A stretch of DNA of 64,000 bases from Bombiscardovia coagulans. GTDB taxonomy: Bacteria; Actinomycetota; Actinomycetes; Actinomycetales; Bifidobacteriaceae. Below the pieces are notes generated by a model. The model was not told where the DNA came from. It did no database searches and saw only the letters and a list, made by a program, of their open reading frames with translations. A program made the position numbers and the translations under genes. Of the stretch, positions 37,045 through 44,424 are shown piece by piece (the stretch's first letter is position 1; the number at the start of each line of letters is the position of its first letter). The stretch spans positions 1 to 64,000 of the forward strand of contig NZ_MWWS01000005.1 in assembly GCF_002259585.1 (NCBI RefSeq), written 5' to 3'.

Positions 37045-37855
37045 TATTTGCTTTTTTATATTATTGGTGACAATCCGCAACTTTAACTTAAGGGTATGGT
37101 ATTCCTTTTGAATTTAAGAGAGTTGCAGAAATGAAAGAACCTTCTAGATTTCAGGGAAATTAGTATGTCGTAGGCATGTCAGTTCTGATGTCATGAGCTT
37201 ATCAATACAATAGTTTGGCTTTTATCTACTGTAAGACCGATAATCAGGTGCGCGCATTACTAGGTGAAACTTCTTTAAAAAAGTATATGTGCCAATTTTG
37301 GTATGTGAATGAACAGGCAGTATTACATAAGCTCATGAGCTTAGCTGAGTAAAGAAAAGACTACACGTTCGTTCGCTTCTGTTGGAAGAGTGTTACTTTA
37401 TCCAAAAGCACGTTCTTTTGTATTAGAGGCAGTATTTGAACGAATATCTCATTCGGATACTCTATCTTTACGCTCTCGTACTCTATTTCGTATGTTCGAT
37501 GGGACGAAAGTAAACTACGATGTACATTCGATTGAAACGTATAGTGTCTAGTGAGTGTAGTGAAACAAAACCTGCATCATGATGAGGATAGTTACGATTA
37601 CCTATTTTGAGTTTAATACTATGAATCATGATTTGTGATCATAAGTATGGTTTTCCATGCACCGACTTTGATTATATATACTGCATGCAGAGGCAAAGAA
37701 AACAAAAATTTAAATAGCACGTTAACTGTAATTTTATGTCGAGTAACAATTAGTGTTTCTAGCAATATAAATGGGATAAGAGATAATAATGATTTTTGAT
37801 GTGTGAAGAGCTTTAAGTTGAAGACTCGTGTAGGCTCGTGAGAAATGTTGGATGC

Positions 37856-37871
37856 TGTTTCACATGAAACA
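37856..37871. promoter_or_regulatory. parS: parS centromere site
   Basis: TGTTTCACATGAAACA, the reverse complement of the two sites at 36941 and 37029. It is one base from consensus. Confidence 0.85.
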
Positions 37872-37901
37872 ATTTTTGAACGCACTAGTAAAGTTATCGA
37901 C

Positions 37902-38097
37902 TTATCCACAATTCTGTGCCCTTGTCAAACTTATCCACATATGGCTTCGGTATCAGATTTTTTAGGCAAGCGTTGAAACAGGTCTTGAAAACCTTGACCT
38001 TGTTAGCTGCTTTGCCAGCTTCTCTAAATGAGAGTTTTCGATGGTATGACAACTTGTCCACACTTATCCACAGTGGTGTGGATAAGTGTGGACAAGT
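37902..38097. other. Second DnaA-box cluster with 21-bp inverted repeat
   Basis: Perfect TTATCCACA occurs at 37902-37910, 37931-37939 and 38064-38072, and its reverse TGTGGATAA at 38077-38085. The last two lie in a perfect inverted repeat, arms 38052-38072 and 38077-38097 with a 4-base centre (GTGG). Each arm also holds a one-mismatch box, TTGTCCACA (38054-38062) and TGTGGACAA (38087-38095). It lies about 70-260 bases before parA and roughly 7.8 kb from oriC. It could titrate DnaA, control parAB, or be an extra origin part. Confidence 0.8.
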
Positions 38098-38164
38098 GTG
38101 CATGATGATTATTCATGTCCAGTATTCACAGGAGACTGGTATGTAACAGAGTGAGGAGGGCTAC

Positions 38165-39196
38165 GTGACGAAGGCTACAAAAAAGGCCAAGCGTTCGGAT
38201 GATGATTCGATAAGCAGTTTGCCGCCGAAGCCAAAGATTGAATCAGCCGAAGACGTGTTGAACCGTATCTTCTCCAGCAATGATGGTATGACATCAGTTG
38301 GGGCAGAGATAGCTAACTTATCAAGTCGATATGCTGCCCTTCAAAATATAACGTTTCCTAAACCATCTGCTACGAGGCTGATAGCAGTGGCTAATCAAAA
38401 GGGTGGGGTCGGGAAAACCACCACAACTGTGAACGTCGCATGTGCGCTAGCCGAGTATGGTGCGCAGGTTCTAGTTATCGACATGGACCCTCAGGGTAAT
38501 GCCACAACTGCTTTAGGCATAGTGCGTGAACAAGATATGAGGACTACGTACGATGTCATCGAAGGAAGGTATGGAATAGAAGAGGTTAAGCTACCTTGCA
38601 AATATTTCAAAACCTTAGATGTAGTACCGGCGTCAATAGATTTGAGTGGAGCAGAATTAGAGTTAGCAAACCTTCCCGACAGAAACCAGTTGCTCAACAA
38701 TGCGCTTTCGTACTTTTTGGAAAACAGTAAAGTCCACTATGATTATGTGTTTATAGATTGTCCTCCTAGTTTGGGCTTGCTAGTGTTAAATGCAATGTGT
38801 TCAGTCAATGAGGTGCTCATTCCTGTGCAGGCAGAGTATTATGCCTTGGAAGGATTGCAACAGTTACTTCATACCATTAGTTTGGTGCAAGAAAATTACA
38901 ATCATAATCTCATTGTTTCGACTATGGTTATCACCATGTTCGATAAAAGAACTCTTTTGAGCCAAGAGGTATACGAGGAAGTCAAGCAACACTATCCCAA
39001 AATTGTGTTGAAAACAACCATACCAAGATCTGTGAAGATTTCTGAAGCACCCAGCTTTGCTCAGAGTGTGATTTCATATGATTCTCGTGGGGCTGGCTCA
39101 ATAGCCTATAGCGAAGCTGCGCTGGAAATCGCAGAACGATCTCAGCGAGTTTTGAAAGCAATAGATAAGAGGCACGTCGATAGGGAGAATAAGTAA
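38165..39196 (+). CDS. parA: Chromosome partitioning ATPase ParA
   Basis: 343 residues, start GTG with GGAGGG before it. The deviant Walker A motif is NQKGGVGKTTTTVN (about 79-92), followed by VIDMDPQGNATTALG and IDCPPSLG. The first 65 residues are a polar extension. ParA binds DNA nonspecifically and moves the ParB-parS complex. Its stop shares one base with the parB start (TAATG). The DnaA-box cluster directly upstream may link its expression to initiation. Confidence 0.96.
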   Translation: MTKATKKAKRSDDDSISSLPPKPKIESAEDVLNRIFSSNDGMTSVGAEIANLSSRYAALQNITFPKPSATRLIAVANQKGGVGKTTTTVNVACALAEYGAQVLVIDMDPQGNATTALGIVREQDMRTTYDVIEGRYGIEEVKLPCKYFKTLDVVPASIDLSGAELELANLPDRNQLLNNALSYFLENSKVHYDYVFIDCPPSLGLLVLNAMCSVNEVLIPVQAEYYALEGLQQLLHTISLVQENYNHNLIVSTMVITMFDKRTLLSQEVYEEVKQHYPKIVLKTTIPRSVKISEAPSFAQSVISYDSRGAGSIAYSEAALEIAERSQRVLKAIDKRHVDRENK

Positions 39197-40590
39197 TGGC
39201 AAAACGATCCAGGTTAGGTAAAGGTCTTGGCGCTTTATTTCCTGAACTCCCGGGTGACGAGAATGCTCAAGAAGTGGTCAAGGGAGATTCGGTCAATAAG
39301 AAGGAACCGGTCTCAAGGGATGCAGAAGGTAAGAACAACTCTACATCGACCAACATGACGAATTCTGAAACAGCAAGTAATGGCACAAGCTCTGAAGCTA
39401 GAGCCAAAAGCAGCAGTAAGAACAATGCAACAAAAAAAAGTGACTCGGGAAGCCGAGGCGTTTCACGTGAAACAAAGGGAGCAAAGACTCGTTCGAATAG
39501 AATGTCTGTACCAAAGTTGAGCGATTTGGAACATCCGAGTGATTTGTTCTTTGGTGGGACAGATGAGAGTGTTTCACATGAAACATTGACTCAACCATCC
39601 CACGGCGGTCAAGGTTCTATTGCAATAGGCGAATCACCTCAGGGTCAATCAGAAAGTACTGTTGGGGGAGAGGTAGTTGCTTCGTCTTCCAAAGATAAGC
39701 AGGCTCATAACTCAGAATTACAACCCGTGCAGGGTGGCTACATGGCAGAACTGTCTGTAGAAGATATCTGTGCGAACTCAGAGCAGCCTCGTCGCATTTT
39801 CGATGAAGATGAACTGGTCGAATTGTCTCACTCTATATCTGAAGTTGGGTTGTTACAGCCTATAGTCGTCAGGAAGTTAAAGAAGAGTAGCCAAGCAACT
39901 GATAAACAGGCAGTTCATTATGAATTGATTATGGGTGAGCGGCGCTGGCGGGCTACAAAAATGGCAGGTCTTACAGAGATACCAGCCATTGTAAAAACAA
40001 CAGCAGATAACGATATGCTCCGTGATGCTCTGCTGGAGAACCTCCATCGTGTTGCGTTAAACCCACTTGAAGAGGCGGCTGCATACCAGCAAATGATGGA
40101 AGAATTTGGAATGACTCAAGAAGATCTATCTAAGTCCGTTTCCAAATCAAGACCTCAGATAGCGAATACACTTCGATTATTGAAATTACCCACAGCAGTT
40201 CAGAAAAAAGTAGAATCTGGTGTTCTTTCCGCAGGGCATGCAAGGGCTCTCCTTTCCCTTTCTTCACCAGAAGAGATGGAACATTTAGCTGACCAAATAA
40301 TAGCTGAAGGATTGTCAGTTCGTTCGACAGAAGAGAAAGTCGCGCTGAAAACAAACCTACAAAATAAAAAACCGCGTAAGCAAAAACCAAGTATCTGGGC
40401 TGGCTCGCCTGTGCTGGGTAACCTGGAAAATCATTTTGAAACAAAGGTTGATATAAAAGGTAATAAAAAGAAGGGAAGAATTGAGATAACGTATTCTTCA
40501 CCAGAAGATATGGATAGGATTCTTTCTCTTATGCTCAATCAAGGAGGGGCCCAGGGATCATTTGATTCCAAATCTGATGGTTGGGTTTAA
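39196..40590 (+). CDS. parB: Chromosome partitioning protein ParB
   Basis: 464 residues. A long low-complexity N-terminus (about 20-185, Ser/Lys/Glu-rich) precedes the ParB CTPase fold (VEDICANSEQPRRIFDEDEL, IMGERRWRATKMAG, ENLHRVALNPLEEAAAYQ). A helix-turn-helix (KSVSKSRPQIANTLRLLKLP) and a C-terminal dimer domain follow. It loads at parS and spreads as a clamp. Two parS sites lie inside its own coding sequence, in the variable part, translated as VSRET and VSHET. Confidence 0.96.
   Translation: MAKRSRLGKGLGALFPELPGDENAQEVVKGDSVNKKEPVSRDAEGKNNSTSTNMTNSETASNGTSSEARAKSSSKNNATKKSDSGSRGVSRETKGAKTRSNRMSVPKLSDLEHPSDLFFGGTDESVSHETLTQPSHGGQGSIAIGESPQGQSESTVGGEVVASSSKDKQAHNSELQPVQGGYMAELSVEDICANSEQPRRIFDEDELVELSHSISEVGLLQPIVVRKLKKSSQATDKQAVHYELIMGERRWRATKMAGLTEIPAIVKTTADNDMLRDALLENLHRVALNPLEEAAAYQQMMEEFGMTQEDLSKSVSKSRPQIANTLRLLKLPTAVQKKVESGVLSAGHARALLSLSSPEEMEHLADQIIAEGLSVRSTEEKVALKTNLQNKKPRKQKPSIWAGSPVLGNLENHFETKVDIKGNKKKGRIEITYSSPEDMDRILSLMLNQGGAQGSFDSKSDGWV
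39459..39474. promoter_or_regulatory. parS: parS site inside parB
   Basis: CGTTTCACGTGAAACA matches the palindromic consensus except for its first base. It lies in the region of parB that encodes the disordered N-terminus. Confidence 0.85.
39570..39585. promoter_or_regulatory. parS: parS site inside parB
   Basis: TGTTTCACATGAAACA, same sequence as the site at 37856, 111 bases after the other intragenic site. Confidence 0.85.
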
Positions 40591-40603
40591 CCGGTTTTGG
40601 ATA

Positions 40604-40651
40604 TAAGATAGGGGCCAGGCAGCTGGAATTAGCTGCCTGGCCCCTATCTTA
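40604..40651. terminator. Bidirectional terminator between parB and trxB
   Basis: A perfect 21-pair stem with a 6-base loop (GGAATT, 40625-40630). It contains the GC-rich core GGGGCCAGGCAGCT and A/T-rich ends that give T-tracts in both directions. It serves the converging parB and trxB genes. Confidence 0.9.
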
Positions 40652-40663
40652 GCTGTTACCTGT

Positions 40664-41608
40664 TTAGCTGACTTCCTGGTCTGTAAGGTAGGATTGTGCG
40701 TCTAGAGCTGCTCTACAACCCATACCTGCCGCAGAAATGGCTTGTCTGTAAACATTATCTACCACGTCTCCCGCAGCGAAAACACCGGGCACTGAAGTTC
40801 TCGTTGAAGCACCCTCGACTACAATATAGCCTTCTTCATCTAGTTGCAGTTGTCCATTAAGGAAGGTTGTTTCAGGAGTATGACCGATAGCGATAAATAT
40901 TCCGCTTGTTTCTAGGGAGGTTTTTCCGCCAGTATTGGTATCTTTTAGAGTTACGGATTCAACTCCTTGAGGCCCGCCCTTAATCTCGTCTACAACAGTG
41001 TTGAGCACAAAGTTGATTTTTTTATTAGCTTTGGCTCTATCGACCATGATTTTTGAGGCCCTAAACCCTTCTCTCCGGTGTACGAGAGTGACTGAAGAAG
41101 CATATCGTGTTAGGAAGTCTGCATCAGCCATAGCGGAGTCTCCACCACCTACTACGACGATTTGCTTGTCTTTAAAGAAGAAGCCATCACAGGTTGCACA
41201 ATATGAGACACCTCGACCCCCATATTCGCGTTCTCCAGGGACTTCTAGTTTCCTGTACTGAGATCCTGTAGTAATGACAACTGCACGGGCCTTGTAGTGC
41301 TCTCCTCCGTCTGTTGTAACAGATTTAATCTTGTTGGTGAGATCCGCCTCTATGACATCGTCATACTCTACCTGTGCTCCGAAGTGTTCAGCTTGCTCTC
41401 TCATGTTTTCCATGAGATCAGGTCCCATAATACCTTCAGGAAAGCCTGGGTAATTTTCCACCTCGGTAGTGTTAACTAACTGTCCGCCAGGGGTAATTGC
41501 CCCAGCTATTACTAATGGTTGATAGCCGGCTCTTGCTAGGTAGATTGCTGCGGTATAACCTGCAGGGCCAGAGCCAATTACTATGACATCATGCACTTGT
41601 TCATTCAT
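40664..41608 (-). CDS. trxB: Thioredoxin reductase
   Basis: 314 residues. The FAD-binding motif VIGSGPAGYTAA is N-terminal, the redox pair is in CATCDG (about 134-139), NADPH binding is VVVGGGDSAMADADF, and the C-terminal FAD motif is GVFAAGDV. It transfers electrons from NADPH to thioredoxin. No trxA is adjacent. It faces parB across a strong terminator and is divergent from a small membrane-protein frame. Confidence 0.95.
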   Translation of the reverse strand: MNEQVHDVIVIGSGPAGYTAAIYLARAGYQPLVIAGAITPGGQLVNTTEVENYPGFPEGIMGPDLMENMREQAEHFGAQVEYDDVIEADLTNKIKSVTTDGGEHYKARAVVITTGSQYRKLEVPGEREYGGRGVSYCATCDGFFFKDKQIVVVGGGDSAMADADFLTRYASSVTLVHRREGFRASKIMVDRAKANKKINFVLNTVVDEIKGGPQGVESVTLKDTNTGGKTSLETSGIFIAIGHTPETTFLNGQLQLDEEGYIVVEGASTRTSVPGVFAAGDVVDNVYRQAISAAGMGCRAALDAQSYLTDQEVS

Positions 41609-41685
41609 GGTTCTACTGTAACGGGCCGCTCTGACTGCTCATCGTTGGGCAAAACGTTGCTTGGCCGTGGGGAGCTAGTACTGTT

Positions 41686-41961
41686 ATGACCATGGATACT
41701 AAAACCATCATTATTGCAGCTGCCGTCGCTGTTACCAATATAGGCACAATTATAGTGGTGGCTGTTACCTTGTGGAAAACAGGAAAACTGATGCGGAAAT
41801 ATCAGGAAGAGACTAACAAGGAACAGAAACAAACCGATGACAGCTGGCATTCTTGGCGGCTGTGGCTTCCTCAAGATGGCAAAACAGACGCCATAGATGA
41901 GGAAGCTGGGGCAGGCCGACAGGAAGACAATATGAAGTCAACGACGGCAAATGAACACTAG
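41686..41961 (+). CDS. Small single-pass membrane protein, hypothetical
   Basis: 91 residues with one membrane helix (about 7-29, TIIIAAAVAVTNIGTIIVVAV) and a polar, charged cytosolic tail. It starts 78 bases from trxB on the other strand and ends one base before the ddl stop codon. The ribosome site (GGGGAG) is rather far from the ATG. I do not recognise the family. It could be real or a chance frame; the helix followed by a charged tail favours a real protein slightly. Confidence 0.45.
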   Translation: MTMDTKTIIIAAAVAVTNIGTIIVVAVTLWKTGKLMRKYQEETNKEQKQTDDSWHSWRLWLPQDGKTDAIDEEAGAGRQEDNMKSTTANEH

Positions 41962-42987
41962 CTAGTGGTTTGTGCGATCTTGGGACAGTACTGACTGAAC
42001 GAGTGAGCTATAGAGTTCTGAAAGACTGTAACCTGCGGCAATGGCTGATTGGGGAAGCTGCGAAGTAGCGGTCATTCCTGGTGCCACGTTAGATTCTAAG
42101 AACTGCGGGACACCGTTGCTATCGATAATAAAATCAGTACGTGAAATATCCCGAAGCCCTAGAGCTGTGTGCGCTGTAAGGGCAGCCTGACGAACAGCCT
42201 TCAGTTGATCTGTGCTGAGTCTGGCTGGTATATAAAACTTAGTGGGTCCAGATGATACCCGTGCTTCGTAGTTGTAGATTCCATCGGGAGTCCAAATTTC
42301 CAGAGGTGGCAACGTCTGTAATTGTCCATCTATTTCTAATACTGAAACAGAGACTTCTATGCCAGTTACAGCTTGTTCTATTAATGCAACATGTCCGTAT
42401 GCAAAACAGTTGATAAGTGCTTGTGGTAGTTGGTCCATATCCTCAACCATCGAGCAGCCTAGCGCTGATCCACCAGAACTGGGTTTAACAAAAAGAGGAA
42501 GTCCAAGTGAGTTGACGAGTAATGTGACAACTTGGTGGGCACCTAGTTCTCGAAAAATTGATTCAGGGAGTGTCACCGAATGAGGGGTCTGTATGCCTGC
42601 CTTGCGAACGATATTTTTAGCGACAGGTTTGTTCCATGCCGTTCGAGAAGCTTTTGCTCGTGAGCCGATATAGGGTAAGTTGCTCATCTCTAGAATGTCT
42701 CGAATAGACCCATCTTCTCCGTTAGCCCCATGCAAGAGCGGCCATACCAAGTCTGGACGAGTGGAGGGGTTAGTGAGAAAGTCTAAGAGGCTGGCATCCA
42801 TGTCGTGTGTTTCAACTTTCCAGCCCGCTTCTTTGAGGAAGCCTTGGACCCGGTGTCCAGAACTCAAGGAAACGTCACGTTCATGGCTTAAGCCTCCGCA
42901 TATTACGACAATTGAAGCGGATGGAGAGTCCGCAGCAGTTTCAGGTGCTATCTCGTTTTTCTTATCTGCTTGGTCACTGTGTGTCAC
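41962..42987 (-). CDS. D-alanine--D-alanine ligase family protein
   Basis: 341 residues. The N-terminal motif GGLSHERDVSLSSG, then LHGANGEDGSIRDILE and PYIGS, is followed by ATP-grasp elements FVKPSSGGSALGCS and GPTKFYIPARLS, and ends ISRTDFIIDSNGVPQFLESNVAPGMTATS. The enzyme would join two D-Ala residues for peptidoglycan. The metal-site segment ESNVAPGMT differs slightly from the usual E(V/I)NTLPGMT, so a second or divergent ligase is possible. The start is the GTG at 42987 with GGAGG eight bases before it; this avoids overlap with the aminotransferase gene 13 bases upstream. Confidence 0.85.
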   Translation of the reverse strand: MTHSDQADKKNEIAPETAADSPSASIVVICGGLSHERDVSLSSGHRVQGFLKEAGWKVETHDMDASLLDFLTNPSTRPDLVWPLLHGANGEDGSIRDILEMSNLPYIGSRAKASRTAWNKPVAKNIVRKAGIQTPHSVTLPESIFRELGAHQVVTLLVNSLGLPLFVKPSSGGSALGCSMVEDMDQLPQALINCFAYGHVALIEQAVTGIEVSVSVLEIDGQLQTLPPLEIWTPDGIYNYEARVSSGPTKFYIPARLSTDQLKAVRQAALTAHTALGLRDISRTDFIIDSNGVPQFLESNVAPGMTATSQLPQSAIAAGYSLSELYSSLVQSVLSQDRTNH

Positions 42988-43000
42988 TGTTCCGTCCTCC

Positions 43001-44287
43001 TTAGAGTGAAGTAGGCTCTGCATCAGCATCGTTGAAAAGATTGATGGTTTCGAGCTCACGGTCTATGACGCCAGCCAAACGACGGACGCCTTCTACAATG
43101 CGCTCAGGTGTAGGGTAGCAGAAGGAAAGACGCATATGATCTTTACCGTTTCCATCGTTGTAAAACGCTGTTCCGGAGACATATGCTACTTTAGCTGTAA
43201 TAGCTCTTGGGAGCATGGCTTTAGCATCCAGTCCGTCGGGAATGCGCAGCCAGATATAAAAACCGCCTTCTGGTTTATTCCATGAACACGATGGCAGGTA
43301 TTCTCTTAAGGCACCGTCCATAGCATCACGCCGTTCTCGGTACATATTTCGGTAATCGCTTATCTGTGCCTTCCAATCGAAGTTATCGAGGTAGCAGGTA
43401 ATAGTCATCTGGCTCATGTTGGAAGGGCAGAGGATAGAGGATTCATTGGCTAGTACTAGTTTTTGGCGAATCCCTGGTGGTGCCACCATCCAGGCCACTC
43501 GCATGCCTGGTGCAATAATCTTAGAGAAACTGGAAAGATAAACTACATTCTCGCTATCCATGGAACGCAGAGCAGGATACGTCTGTCCATCAAAGCCGAG
43601 TAGACCGTATGGGTTATCCTCCAAGATGAGGATATGGTATTTTTTTGCAATTTCAAGAACTTTAGGTCTGCGTTCCCGGCTCATTGTTACCCCAGCAGGA
43701 TTGTGGAAGTTAGGAACAGTATAAAGCATCTTAATATGCTTGCCTTCTGCAAGTTGGGCTTTAATAGTTTCCTCAAGCAGTTCCGGTACAAGTCCGTCTG
43801 CATCCATGGGCACATTAACGACATCAACCTGGAAAGACTGGAAAACACCGAGAGCGCCAACATAATTAGGGGCTTCAGCTAAAACAACATCTCCTGGATT
43901 GCACATGATCCGTGTGATAAGGTCAAGGCCAGATTGTGATCCGTTGACAATGACAACGTCGTCAGGTTGGGCGTTGGTGATGCCTTCCATAGCCATGATG
44001 GGTAAGACGTCCTCGCGTAGGTGTGGGTCTCCCTGCGCAGAGCCGTACTGCCAGGCTTTCTCGCCTTGATCCCTAAGCATGCGACCGATTTCTTCACTGA
44101 GCTGATCGAATGGCATACGGCCTAAATATGGCATTCCTCCGGCTAGTGAAACGACCTCGGGTCGGTTAGCCACAGCAAAAAGAGCTCTGATCTCGGAGGC
44201 ACGCATGGTTTCAGCACGTTGTGCGTAGCTTCCGAACCAAGGGTCGTTTGTAATAATCTTCGAGGCGATATTGGGGTCGTCTGTCAT
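43001..44287 (-). CDS. PLP-dependent aminotransferase, class I/II (LysN-like)
   Basis: 428 residues. The substrate loop VVSLAGGMPYLGRMPFD, then NGSQSGLDLI, NFHNPAGVTMSRERR, EDNPYGLL and the PLP-binding Lys in SSFSKIIAPGMRVAWM are those of fold-type I aminotransferases close to 2-aminoadipate and aromatic or branched-chain enzymes. Substrate is not certain. The ATG at 44287 has AAAGGCG before it; the frame is open to 44335. It probably forms an operon with the ligase gene. Confidence 0.88.
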   Translation of the reverse strand: MTDDPNIASKIITNDPWFGSYAQRAETMRASEIRALFAVANRPEVVSLAGGMPYLGRMPFDQLSEEIGRMLRDQGEKAWQYGSAQGDPHLREDVLPIMAMEGITNAQPDDVVIVNGSQSGLDLITRIMCNPGDVVLAEAPNYVGALGVFQSFQVDVVNVPMDADGLVPELLEETIKAQLAEGKHIKMLYTVPNFHNPAGVTMSRERRPKVLEIAKKYHILILEDNPYGLLGFDGQTYPALRSMDSENVVYLSSFSKIIAPGMRVAWMVAPPGIRQKLVLANESSILCPSNMSQMTITCYLDNFDWKAQISDYRNMYRERRDAMDGALREYLPSCSWNKPEGGFYIWLRIPDGLDAKAMLPRAITAKVAYVSGTAFYNDGNGKDHMRLSFCYPTPERIVEGVRRLAGVIDRELETINLFNDADAEPTSL

Positions 44288-44424
44288 TGATTCGCCTTTC
44301 GCACTTAACCTGTTAAAACCCTTCCTAATTGCCACTATATTACCAAGAGCGTGGTGTAGGTAGGTTTTTTAAAAAAGTGCTCACCATATCACTGCACAGA
44401 TTTGCTGTTACATACTCTCTACGG

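Larger units (their letters stand above)
36878..38164. other. Long A/T-rich intergenic region with parS sites and DnaA boxes
   Basis: Almost 1.3 kb without a convincing gene. It holds three parS sites (36941, 37029, 37856) and six DnaA-box-like sequences (37902-38097). There is also an open frame of 69 codons without a good start (37345-37551). No tRNA or known ncRNA structure was recognised. Confidence 0.7.

Noticed and set aside
36838-37086. An 82-codon plus-strand frame after the DUF915 gene
   Set aside because: It starts inside the hydrolase gene in another frame, contains both parS sites and looks like chance sequence.
38052-38097. Reading the inverted repeat as a terminator
   Set aside because: No gene ends just before it, no T-tract follows, and its arms consist of DnaA boxes.
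41605-41874. An 89-codon minus-strand frame before trxB
   Set aside because: Low-complexity Pro/Ser/His-rich translation opposite the better supported small membrane-protein frame.
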